This document shows, piece after piece, positions 27,801-34,077 of a stretch of 64,000 bases of DNA (position 1 is its first letter; each line of letters starts with the position of its first letter). Origin of the DNA: Anaeromyxobacter oryzae (GTDB taxonomy: Bacteria; Myxococcota; Myxococcia; Myxococcales; Anaeromyxobacteraceae); NCBI RefSeq assembly GCF_023169945.1, contig NZ_AP025591.1, forward strand, positions 3,282,481 through 3,346,480, in the 5' to 3' direction. The notes under the pieces are model-generated. The model saw only the letters and a list, made by a program, of their open reading frames with translations. It did no database searches and was not told where the DNA came from. The position numbers and the translations under genes are program-made.

Positions 27801-28148
27801 AACACCATCGACCTCGGCGGCGCCGTGTCCTACGTCATCCGTCCGCCGGTCGCGCTCGCGTTCCGGGTCGACGTCTTCAACGTCTTCAACTCGCAGGAGA
27901 CGCTGACGTACGATCAGGACTACACGTTCGATACCGTCCACACGATCCCGGCGAACTGCAAGAACAGCGCGGCGGGCACGGCGAACCCCATCCAGTCGCT
28001 CAAGGGCGCCTGTCCGGACCTCGCCTACCTGAAGACGATCGACGGCCGCGCCGTCACCCTCAACCCGAACTGGGGCAAGACCGACCGCGCCACCACGGCG
28101 ATCCAGGCTCCGCTCTCTCTGCGCCTGTCCCTCGCCCTGTCCTTCTAG
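24825..28148 (+). CDS. TonB-dependent receptor with carboxypeptidase-regulatory-like N-domain (Oar-like)
   Basis: 1107 residues. Signal peptide to about residue 25 (LLRIAPLALLFAGVASAQ), a CarboxypepD_reg-like domain (about 26-110: GTIIGVVTDASTGKPVAGAVV, GNYRITLLPPGEYALTV), a plug domain (about 125-245) and a long C-terminal beta barrel ending LSLRLSLALSF, whose terminal Phe is typical for BAM insertion. The barrel is large, as in Oar of Myxococcus. It sits in the outer membrane and takes up or exports an unknown substrate with energy from TonB/ExbBD encoded divergently. ATG 24825 has GGAGGAAG upstream. The following exported protein gene is probably cotranscribed (23 bp). Confidence 0.93.
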   Translation: MRKKLLRLLRIAPLALLFAGVASAQTTGTIIGVVTDASTGKPVAGAVVIATSSSLQGQQTAVTDNGGNYRITLLPPGEYALTVQLGGYKDASRSDIRLSQDKTIRANMAVVPEAVQMEEQVVKTGTAPVVNVGSAEAGAVVSKEFISSIPVARGFEQVAVVAPTARNDLYGISFAGAQSPENQYIVDGLNTTDPTFGTRTTLNGPPALRTNFLEEIDVKTGSFSAEYGRATGGILNAVLKSGSNEFHGSVFSAFTPSMLVEPKGKAVGASGEALAYRTNPSAGTFGLDMGFELGGPVLKDKLWFYAGFAPVIQRTYYERFVRRNILPDASGNCPAGSAATGNNGECVNTSTGDSLQEQLPGLANNNSIQRTTYQWVGKLTYLLNETNSITVSGWGAPSSRTSLRQGFFAGAMYNSPSARFAYVDDGQTGVLGRWAGKFLDKRLIGEVQLGWYGTYNTPQAKTVDGLPLQQTPTIEWTSERPLTQFESAPGCGAADCPVFGYQTGGSGGIFDWTTNRYNGKATASYLFDGLGQHNVKGGIDLERLDYDISKRYSGGAYYRASASGNFAAYRGYGIINAPPDPTTGVIGTDDATLVSRTNPTNKSESDSFGYFLQDSWQFSFLPNVTLNYGLRLETQSMKNLTFTNSTGFDIKDNWSPRVQAIWDFTGNGRGKAAASWGRFYYAMPLDMGDRAFGSEISLRYTLNGQSCGLPADLSNGAAGAFDPRGLNFPGGPTASTCQIVPTSGPNNDYRLTGAPLTPADPGLKGAFVDQFGAQAEYEILSDLSLGVEWQARRQGNVIEDMSSNDGGSYFIGNPGRDRTIPDPNAPVDPVTGLRTSNSKFVTTVDPQTGRSIQITFPTPERSYDGLTFKATKSFSKSWLAQASYTYSVLRGNYPGPYRPEDGQLDPGITSEYDLAALMANKKGYLPGDQTHQIKLYGAYTFTLNPRFNVTASGAYTGLSGTPVNALGAGVNDYGPSQAFIIPRGQAGRTPWTNTIDLGGAVSYVIRPPVALAFRVDVFNVFNSQETLTYDQDYTFDTVHTIPANCKNSAAGTANPIQSLKGACPDLAYLKTIDGRAVTLNPNWGKTDRATTAIQAPLSLRLSLALSF

Positions 28149-28171
28149 GCGCGACCCCAGGAGGAACGACA

Positions 28172-28741
28172 ATGACCAAGCGCATTCTGGCAGTCCTGGC
28201 GATCGCGGCCGCGACGGGGCTCGCGTGTGACCCGTACGGCAGCGACCTGAACGGCGGCACGCCCGCGATCCAGCAGGTCGTCACCCCCGACCCGGCGAAC
28301 GCGGCCCTCGGTGCCCCACCGAACACGGCGACGGCGCCCGCCACGCCGGGCGGGCCGTGGACGTTGACCGGGGTGGACGCGAGCGCGAACTACCTCGTGT
28401 TCGTCATCCTGAACAAGCTGATGGACGGTGCGACCGTGCAGCAGTCCACGGCGAGCTGCGTCCCGGCCAACAACTGGCTCACGGTTGCGGAGTCGAAGCC
28501 CGCCGCGCCCTGCGCGAACGTGGGTGAGACGCCGACCTGGTACGCCTGCTACGACCCGGCCTCGCCGGACGGGACGAAGCAGGGCGCGTCGATCGTCATC
28601 TACCGTTCCTGCGTCCCGGACTCCACGGGCTGGGGCGACGCGGAGCCCCTCACGGCGGGCACGACGTACACGTTCAGCGGGTCCATCAAGGACAAGCAGG
28701 GCAACGCCCTCGAGATCCCGGTCAGCCTCACGACGAACTAG
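28172..28741 (+). CDS. small exported (lipo)protein linked to the receptor, hypothetical
   Basis: 189 residues. The N-terminus is a signal peptide (MTKRILAVLAIAAATGLAC); Cys19 could be a lipidation site although the lipobox TGLAC is not canonical. The mature part looks beta-rich, with a segment like a Big-type/fibronectin fold (WTLTGVDASANYLVFVILNK ... TTYTFSGSIKDKQGNAL). It contains several cysteines (in STASCVPANN, APCANVG, YACYDP, YRSCVPD). Gene order behind the Oar-like receptor suggests it is a surface partner of the receptor, as SusD is for SusC, but it is not SusD-like. Confidence 0.7.
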   Translation: MTKRILAVLAIAAATGLACDPYGSDLNGGTPAIQQVVTPDPANAALGAPPNTATAPATPGGPWTLTGVDASANYLVFVILNKLMDGATVQQSTASCVPANNWLTVAESKPAAPCANVGETPTWYACYDPASPDGTKQGASIVIYRSCVPDSTGWGDAEPLTAGTTYTFSGSIKDKQGNALEIPVSLTTN

Positions 28742-28766
28742 TCGGCTGAAGGGATCGTGAAGACAC

Positions 28767-28798
28767 GGAGGGGAGCCGGTTCCGACCGGCTCCCCTCC
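28767..28798 (+). terminator. strong intrinsic terminator after the receptor operon
   Basis: Perfect 14-bp stem GGAGGGGAGCCGGT / ACCGGCTCCCCTCC with a 4-base loop, followed by TGCTTTT, 25 bases after the stop. Confidence 0.9.
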
Positions 28799-28825
28799 TG
28801 CTTTTCAAGACCCGGACCGGGAGTT

Positions 28826-28857
28826 GGCGGGGTGGCTGCGCGGGCGCCTCGGGCACG
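28826..28857 (+). repeat. left flanking repeat of the RAYT module
   Basis: 32-base stretch sharing about 28 bases with 30249-30279 in the same orientation; it begins GGCGGGG and ends GGGCACG. The copies lie on the two sides of the transposase and its repeats, about 1.4 kb apart. Confidence 0.6.
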
Positions 28858-28930
28858 CGCCGCAGGTCGAGGCTCAGGAACCAGGCGACGCAGACCATCA
28901 CGCCATGGCCCCCCGGGACTCGGGAGGCCC

Positions 28931-29167
28931 GGACCGAGAGTTCCGAGGCCGGACCGAGAGTTCCCCGATATTCGTAAGTGGCGCAGCAGGTGGGTCCCGG
29001 CACCCGTCAGTCGTGCCCGTGAGCGAAGGCGCACCGATGCCCAGCACGGCGTGTCGTGGGAGGCCCGGACCGAGAGTTCCCCGATATTCGTAAGTGGCGC
29101 AGCAGGTGGGTCCCGGCACCCGTCAGTCGTGCCCGTGAGCGAAGGCGCACCGATGCCCAGCACGGCG
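28931..29167. repeat. 102-bp direct repeat pair with RAYT-linked GACCGAGAGTTC core
   Basis: 28950-29051 and 29066-29167 are identical over 102 bp, offset 116 bp. Each copy starts with CGGACCGAGAGTTCC; a further truncated copy of this start is at 28931-28944. The same 12-base core occurs inverted at 30223-30234, on the other side of the transposase gene. No coding assignment is made for 28742-29226. Confidence 0.85.
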
Positions 29168-29226
29168 GAGCCGGCGCGCGATCGTGTTTGTCGTGGGGGA
29201 GGTCCGGAAGCGATGCCGATGGCGCA

Positions 29227-30120
29227 CTAACCGTACGCTGCGCACGCCACGCCGTGCATAACGCGCAGCAGGTACGTGCCAGCGGGGAACACGACCTCTT
29301 CCTCCCCGGCGCGCCGCGCTGCCCACGCGTCGCGGTACGATTTCACGAACTCCACGAGCCGGCCGAGCGCCTCGATCCGCTTCCACTTGTCTCGCCCGGC
29401 GACCCGCGGGTTGAGGGTCCGGCGGGGCTCGCCCGGCGCAGGACGAGCCGTCGGCTTCTGCGCGAGCACGCGGGCGACGCCGAGGAACCCTCGACGTACG
29501 CAGTGAAGGGACCGCGCTTCCGCCTCCCGCTCCTCGAGTGCGTGCAGCAGCTCCGTCCTGAACTGCTCGGCGGAAGCGAACCCGGGCGGTGTCGTGAGCG
29601 GGAGCGTCACCTGGTCCGGCATCACGCCCTTCGGGTCGAAGAAGTGCTTCGGGCGCGTCGCCGCGAGCGGATCGCCGCCGATGCACTCTGGTGCGGACCA
29701 GAGGCCGGGCCACGCGCTGCCGGATCCGACCAGGCCCGCGGCCACGGGGTTCGCGAGCACGTACGCGATCTTGTCGACGATGTCGCTCGGCGAGACGAGC
29801 TTCACCGCGCTGTAGCTGTTCGGTGCCCAGAACGCCTCCCAACGGCTGAGCGCCGCGTTGACCGCGCGAGCGACGAGGGCATCGAGGAACTGGTGGAACG
29901 CCGGAAGCCGCGCGTCGAGGTCGGTCACGACGAGGTGGAAGTGGTTCGATAGCACGCAGAATGCGTGGACCTGGATCCCGAACCGGCGCGCCGCGACCAC
30001 AAGCAGATACAGGAAGAGCTGGTTGGTCGCCCTGGAGGGCCTCAGGAGGAACTGCCGCTGAGCACAGCGGCGGGTGACGAGGTACGTCGTCCCCGGGAGC
30101 ACCTGGCGTGGCGAAGTCAT
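29227..30120 (-). CDS. REP-associated tyrosine transposase (RAYT, IS200-like Y1 HUH family)
   Basis: 297 residues from ATG 30120 (MTSPRQVLPGTTYLVTRR). HUH pair is HFH (His60, His62) in SNHFHLVV; the candidate catalytic tyrosine is Tyr120 in KIAYVLANPVAAGLV. Such proteins cut and join single strands at REP sequences and are usually single-copy, domesticated genes. In keeping, the gene is flanked on both sides by copies of GACCGAGAGTTC in inverted orientation and by a 31-32-bp direct repeat. The gene seems intact. It is in a region with otherwise no genes on either side (485 and 244 bp). Confidence 0.88.
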   Translation of the reverse strand: MTSPRQVLPGTTYLVTRRCAQRQFLLRPSRATNQLFLYLLVVAARRFGIQVHAFCVLSNHFHLVVTDLDARLPAFHQFLDALVARAVNAALSRWEAFWAPNSYSAVKLVSPSDIVDKIAYVLANPVAAGLVGSGSAWPGLWSAPECIGGDPLAATRPKHFFDPKGVMPDQVTLPLTTPPGFASAEQFRTELLHALEEREAEARSLHCVRRGFLGVARVLAQKPTARPAPGEPRRTLNPRVAGRDKWKRIEALGRLVEFVKSYRDAWAARRAGEEEVVFPAGTYLLRVMHGVACAAYG

Positions 30121-30222
30121 GCGGCGTGCCGAGGCACCGAGCGTGCCCGGGCACAGCGCAGTTGAATCCGGCACTTGCCCGGCGGTGACCGGTCGCGAAA
30201 CGGTCGCCCGGTCCGAGTCGTA

Positions 30223-30279
30223 GAACTCTCGGTCTGAAACGACGTCGCGGCGGGGAGCCTGCGCGGGCGCCTGGGCACG
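30223..30279 (-). repeat. right-hand repeats of the RAYT module
   Basis: 30223-30234 is the inverted copy of the GACCGAGAGTTC core; 30249-30279 is the right copy of the 31-32-bp flanking repeat found also at 28826-28857. Together these mark the right boundary of the module. Confidence 0.65.
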
Positions 30280-30307
30280 TGGCGCGTGAAGCGACGCTGA
30301 AGACGAC

Positions 30308-30342
30308 GAAGCCCCGGCCCGCCGTGCGCGGACCGGGGCTTC
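30308..30342 (-). terminator. terminator of the rpsB-tsf operon
   Basis: Stem of 13 pairs with one mismatch (arms beginning GAAGCCCCGG and ending CCGGGGCTTC), about 23 bases beyond the tsf stop on the minus strand. Confidence 0.75.
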
Positions 30343-30364
30343 TGGCTGCTGGCGAAGCGAGGCG

Positions 30365-31027
30365 TTACTTCTGCGCCGCCGCGGCGGTCTTGGCGACCTC
30401 CTCGGCCAGGTTCTCCTGCTTCTTCTCGAGGCCCTCGCCGAGGACGAAGCGGGCGAAGCGGCGGACCTGGATGTTCTCGCCGATCTTCGCGACCGCCTCG
30501 GTCACGACGTCCTGGATCTTCTTCTTGTCGTCCTTCACGAAGAGCTGCTCGAGGAGGCAGACCTCCGAGTAGAACTTCTCGAGCTTGCCCTGCGCGATCT
30601 TCTCGAGGATCGCCTCGGGCTTCTTCTGCTCGCGCATCTGCGCCTTCGCGATCTCGAGCTCCTTCGAGACGAGCTCGGGCGGGACCTCCTCGCGGCGGAC
30701 GTAGAGCGGCGCGGCGGCGGCGATCTGCATCGCGATGTCCTTCACGAGCGCCTGGAAGCCCTCGGTGCGCGCGACGAAGTCGGTCTCGCAGTTCACCTCC
30801 ACGAGGACGCCGATCTTGCCGCCCATGTGGATGTAGCTCGCGACGGCGCCCTCGGTGGCGGCGCGGCCGGTCTTCTTCGCGGCGGCGGAGAGGCCCTTCT
30901 TCCGGAGCACCTCCTCGGCCTTCGCGGGATCGCCGCCCGCCTCCGTGAGCGCCTTCTTGCAGTCCATCATCCCGGCGCCGGTCTTCTCCCGGAGCTCCGA
31001 CACCATCTTCGCGCTGATCTCGGCCAC
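30365..31027 (-). CDS. tsf: translation elongation factor Ts
   Basis: 220 residues. Nucleotide exchange factor that releases GDP from EF-Tu. The N-terminal UBA domain with [21 protein letters not shown] (1-45) and the core domain with [15 protein letters not shown] are standard. It is a short-type EF-Ts without the second dimerisation domain of E. coli (283 aa). Downstream of rpsB in the same operon, with a stem-loop in the 91-bp spacer. Confidence 0.98.
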   Translation of the reverse strand: MAEISAKMVSELREKTGAGMMDCKKALTEAGGDPAKAEEVLRKKGLSAAAKKTGRAATEGAVASYIHMGGKIGVLVEVNCETDFVARTEGFQALVKDIAMQIAAAAPLYVRREEVPPELVSKELEIAKAQMREQKKPEAILEKIAQGKLEKFYSEVCLLEQLFVKDDKKKIQDVVTEAVAKIGENIQVRRFARFVLGEGLEKKQENLAEEVAKTAAAAQK

Positions 31028-31063
31028 GTCCTCTGCTCCCTTCGTTCTCTTCCGTAAAATGAT

Positions 31064-31090
31064 GGGGGCGGGCCACGCGGGCCCGCCCCC
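31064..31090 (-). promoter_or_regulatory. stem-loop in the rpsB-tsf spacer
   Basis: Perfect 11-bp GC stem (GGGGGCGGGCC / GGCCCGCCCCC) with a 5-base loop and no T-tract afterwards on either strand. It could be a partial terminator that sets the rpsB:tsf ratio, or an mRNA stabiliser. Confidence 0.55.
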
Positions 31091-31118
31091 GGTTCCATCC
31101 TAGAAACCGTGAGCGGTC

Positions 31119-32150
31119 CTACTGCTTCGCCGCCTCGCCGCCCTCCGCGGGGGCGGCGGTCACCTCGCCCTTGCGGACCACCTCGACGTTGGCGCTGGCG
31201 GCGGCGCGGTCCTCGCGCGGCTCGCGGTCGCGGCGCGGGCCGCCACGGCGATCGCGGCGATCACGCCGATCCTTCTGGCCGCGCTCGCTGGCCGCGTCGC
31301 GGTCCTCCTCGCCCTCGCGCCGCTCGTCGCGGCCGCCGTGCTCGGCGACCCACGCGCCGTAGCGCGCCTTGCCCTCGATGCACGCCTCGGCGACCTTGCC
31401 AGTGAAGAGCCGGATCGACCGGATCGCGTCGTCGTTCCCGGGGATCACGTAGTCGATGCCCTCGGGATCGCAGTTCGTGTCGACGACCGCGACCACCGGG
31501 ATGCCGAGGCGGTTCGCCTCGTGCACCGCGATGTGCTCCTTCTTCGTGTCGATGACGAAGAGGGCGGAGGGGAGCCGGGAGAGCTCCTTCACGCCGCCGA
31601 GGTTCTTCTCGAGCTTCTCGCGCTCGCGCTCGAGCTGGGCGACCTCCTTCTTCGGGAGGCGCTCGTAGGTGCCGTCACCCGCCATCTTCTCGATGGTCTT
31701 CAGGCGGTCGATGCCCTGCTTCACGGTCTTGAAGTTCGTCAGCGTGCCGCCCAGCCAGCGGTTCGTGACGAAGAACTGGCCGGCGCGGGAGGCCTCCTCG
31801 CGGATGGCGTCCTGGGCCTGCTTCTTCGTGCCGATGAAGAGGACGGTGCCGCCCTTCGCGACCGCGTCCGACACGAAGCGGAGCGCGTTGCGGGCGAGGC
31901 CGACCGTCTTCTGCAGGTCGATGATGTAGATGCCGTTGCGGGCGCCGAAGATGTACGGCTTCATCTTCGGGTTCCAGCGCTTCGTCTGGTGGCCGAAGTG
32001 GACGCCCGCCTCGAGGAGCTGCTTCATCGTGATGGCGGTCCCGCCCTGGCTCAGGGCGCCGGCCATCGTGGTCGTCTCGGCGGCGACAGGGGCCGCCTCG
32101 GGGGCGGGCTGCTGCGGCTGAGTCGTCGGGTCCTGCTGCTGCGTCTCCAT
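31119..32150 (-). CDS. rpsB: 30S ribosomal protein S2, with N- and C-terminal extensions
   Basis: 343 residues against about 240 in E. coli. The S2 core begins at [20 protein letters not shown] (about residue 40) and continues through [28 protein letters not shown] and [25 protein letters not shown]. The N-terminus adds about 40 Gln/Pro/Ala/Thr-rich residues. The last about 60 residues are highly charged (Arg/Asp/Glu) with a closing [23 protein letters not shown] 32150 has GGAGAGA at good spacing. Internal Met starts (for example before GALSQGG) would give a more usual length, so the extension could be shorter than shown. Confidence 0.96.
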   Translation of the reverse strand: METQQQDPTTQPQQPAPEAAPVAAETTTMAGALSQGGTAITMKQLLEAGVHFGHQTKRWNPKMKPYIFGARNGIYIIDLQKTVGLARNALRFVSDAVAKGGTVLFIGTKKQAQDAIREEASRAGQFFVTNRWLGGTLTNFKTVKQGIDRLKTIEKMAGDGTYERLPKKEVAQLEREREKLEKNLGGVKELSRLPSALFVIDTKKEHIAVHEANRLGIPVVAVVDTNCDPEGIDYVIPGNDDAIRSIRLFTGKVAEACIEGKARYGAWVAEHGGRDERREGEEDRDAASERGQKDRRDRRDRRGGPRRDREPREDRAAASANVEVVRKGEVTAAPAEGGEAAKQ

Positions 32151-32327
32151 GGTTCTCTCCGGTTGTTGTCCGCCACTCCACGGGCGCGCTCGACACCCGG
32201 AGAACGCTTCGAAGAGCCGTTCCACCGGAGAGCACCGGAGCGCGCCGTTGCTCGGGAGTGTGTGTATTTGCTTCGTCCGCCGATGCTGCCGGCGGCCCGC
32301 GGCCACCCTGGCGCGCGGGAGGGCGGT

Positions 32328-32356
32328 CATCTAACACAGACGGGCGTCCGCAGCAA
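32328..32356 (-). promoter_or_regulatory. candidate promoter of rpsB-tsf
   Basis: On the minus strand TTGCTG (32351-32356), 17-bp spacer, TAGATG (32328-32333). The transcript would have a leader of about 170 bases before the rpsB ATG, long enough for S2 autoregulation. Confidence 0.5.
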
Positions 32357-32432
32357 GGCCGGAAGCGGGTCGGCGAGACCCGAAATTCTGCTCTCGCGAC
32401 GCCCGGTTAGCGCGCCGACGCGCCGGCACGCG

Positions 32433-33374
32433 TCACGGCCGTCGCCGGCGCCACCAGGACAGCTCGACGACCGTGCCATCGTACCCGCGCCAGGCGATGG
32501 GGCGGGCGGCCTTCCCCTCACAGGCATGCCGGGCGATCCGCGCTCCGTAGCCGATCGCGCGCCCTCCGCATTCGGGGCAGGTGAACCGGGCCTCGAGGCC
32601 GGCGCGGTCCCCGGGGGCGAGTGGCTGGTCGCCTGGGCTCGTGCCCGAGCTACTCTGGGTCGGGGCGGACGCGGCAGTCTGCCGCGGGGCCGGGCCGAAG
32701 AGGCCGCGCGCCCGGTAGGCCTCGAGCTCGGCGATCTCGGCCGCCTCGCCGCCGAGGTCCCGGTCGGCGTCGGCGCGGGCCTGGGCGGCGCACGTCGGGC
32801 AGGGCGGGAAGCCGAGGCTCCGGGCGACCACGATGGACACGCCCTCCGAGCCGTCCTGCTCCCACTCCTCCGTCGCGTCGACCTCGACGGCGGGCACGCC
32901 GGCGGCGGCCAGGGCGGCCTCCTTCTCCGGCTCGACGGCGTGCGTGACCAGCACCTCGAGCGCGAGCCGCGGGGCACCGCCGCGGGAGACGAGCACGTCG
33001 GCGCGGAGCAGGCCGACCGCGCCCTCCGGCTCCGCGCGGTCGCCCTCCTCCGCGAGGTCGCGCGGGGCGAGGCGCCGGCACGAGGGGCAGCGGGCGAGCA
33101 CGGTCACGCGCCGGACGCCGCCGAACGCGTCGGCGCAGAGCGCGAGGAGCCGCTCCTTCGCGTCGAGGTGGAGCGCGGTCTCGGGCGCGGTGAGCGGGCA
33201 GGTGGAGCCGGGCAGGTGCGCGAAGTGCCGGGCGCGGACCTCGCCGAGGTGCGGCACGAGGGGCTCGCCGCAGCCGAGGCACGTGAAGGGCCCGCGCGCG
33301 CGCCGGTCCTTCGGATCCACCCGGGCGACGTGGAGCTTGTTCCCGTCGCGATCGCGGGCCCAGGCGAGCTGCAC
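32433..33374 (-). CDS. CoiA-like / zinc-ribbon protein, hypothetical
   Basis: 313 residues from a GTG at 33374. The first half shows CoiA-like features: HVARVDPKDRRARGPFTCLGCGEPLVPHLGEVRARHFAH (C-x2-C then H-F-A-H) and a nuclease-like core ADVLVSRGGAPRLALEVLVTHAVEPEKEAAL with E-V-L-V. A further zinc ribbon CPEC is near the end. CoiA is a competence-related protein with a restriction-endonuclease-like fold. An in-frame ATG at 33512 would add 46 residues, but those are encoded across the dispersed repeat at 33387-33428, so the shorter start is preferred. Function unproven. Confidence 0.65.
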   Translation of the reverse strand: MQLAWARDRDGNKLHVARVDPKDRRARGPFTCLGCGEPLVPHLGEVRARHFAHLPGSTCPLTAPETALHLDAKERLLALCADAFGGVRRVTVLARCPSCRRLAPRDLAEEGDRAEPEGAVGLLRADVLVSRGGAPRLALEVLVTHAVEPEKEAALAAAGVPAVEVDATEEWEQDGSEGVSIVVARSLGFPPCPTCAAQARADADRDLGGEAAEIAELEAYRARGLFGPAPRQTAASAPTQSSSGTSPGDQPLAPGDRAGLEARFTCPECGGRAIGYGARIARHACEGKAARPIAWRGYDGTVVELSWWRRRRP

Positions 33375-33386
33375 CGAATCCGACCA

Positions 33387-33428
33387 CCCTGAGCGTAGCG
33401 CACGCGGAGCGTGCGCGGAGTCGAAGGG
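33387..33428 (+). repeat. dispersed palindromic repeat, copy 2
   Basis: Same ends as copies 1 and 3: CCCTGAGCGTAGC ... GGAGTCGAAGGG with a GC-rich inverted repeat between. It lies just upstream of the preferred start of the CoiA-like gene. Confidence 0.85.
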
Positions 33429-33609
33429 GAGCCCGGAGCGCACCGGCGCGCGGATCGGGCCGCCGGCGGCCGCGACGGCGGGATGCTTCACGGGGGTGCG
33501 CCGGCGCGGCATCGGCGGGAGTCTAGCCGATGAGCGCCGCCACGCTCCCCTCCCGGGCTCCTGCGGTCCCCGGCGCGGCGGGGTAGGTGATTCCGACGAG
33601 GAGGATTCG

Positions 33610-34065
33610 ATGGCACTCGAGGTCGGCAAGAAGGCGCCGGACTTCGCGCTCCCCGACGAGAACGGGGAGGTCGTGAAGCTCTCGCACTTCAAGGGCAAGC
33701 GCGTGGTGGTCTTCTTCTACCCGAAGGCGAACACCTCGGGTTGAACGCAGGAGGCCAGCGACTTCCGTGACGAAGTCGACGCGTTCGAGAAGCACGACGT
33801 GGCGGTGCTGGGCATCTCGAAGGACTCCCCCGACGCGCAGCGGAAGTGGAAGGAGAAGCTCGAGCTGCCGTTCCCGCTCCTCTCCGATCCCGACGCGAAG
33901 GTGCAGAAGGCGTGGGGCGCCTGGGGCGAGAAGAACATGTACGGGAAGACCGTCGAGGGGACGATCCGGACCACCGTCCTCGTCGGCCCCGACGGCAAGG
34001 TGGAGAAGGTCTTTCCGAAGGTGAAGGTGGACGGCCACGTGGCGGACGTGCTCGGGAGCCTGTAG
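33610..34065 (+). CDS. selenocysteine-containing peroxiredoxin (Bcp/PrxQ type), UGA at codon 45
   Basis: 151 residues with TGA (33742-33744) read as selenocysteine. The frame runs without another stop on both sides: VGKKAPDFALPDENGE and VVVFFYPKANTSG before, TQEASDFRDEV, VAVLGISKDSP and FPLLSDPDAKV after. The UGA falls exactly at the peroxidatic position of the family motif PxxxTxxC (P38, T42, Sec45); the conserved Arg is R120 (GTIRTTVLVG). The PrxQ resolving Cys five residues on is Ser50 and there is no Cys in the protein, so a one-Sec mechanism using an outside thiol is inferred. GAGGAG precedes the ATG. A SECIS-like hairpin follows the UGA. It would otherwise be called as a 44-residue fragment plus a start at 33799. 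It should reduce hydroperoxides. Confidence 0.85.
33759..33778 (+). promoter_or_regulatory. candidate bacterial SECIS hairpin
   Basis: CGACTTC-CGTGAC-GAAGTCG: a perfect 7-bp stem and 6-base loop carrying a G-U (CGUGAC). The stem begins 14 bases and the loop 21 bases after the UGA, matching the distance needed for SelB binding. The hairpin is inside the coding region, as bacterial SECIS elements are. Confidence 0.6.
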
Positions 34066-34077
34066 AACCGCGGCTCC

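Noticed and set aside
29227-30120. A complete insertion sequence of IS200/IS605 type
   Set aside because: No accessory gene and no typical subterminal IS ends were seen. Sequence and context fit a single-copy RAYT with REP-like repeats better.
33610-33744. The peroxiredoxin as a frameshifted or nonsense-mutated pseudogene
   Set aside because: The only interruption is TGA at the exact catalytic Cys codon, the rest of the frame is intact for 107 further codons with conserved motifs, and a hairpin follows. A random nonsense mutation would not favour that codon.
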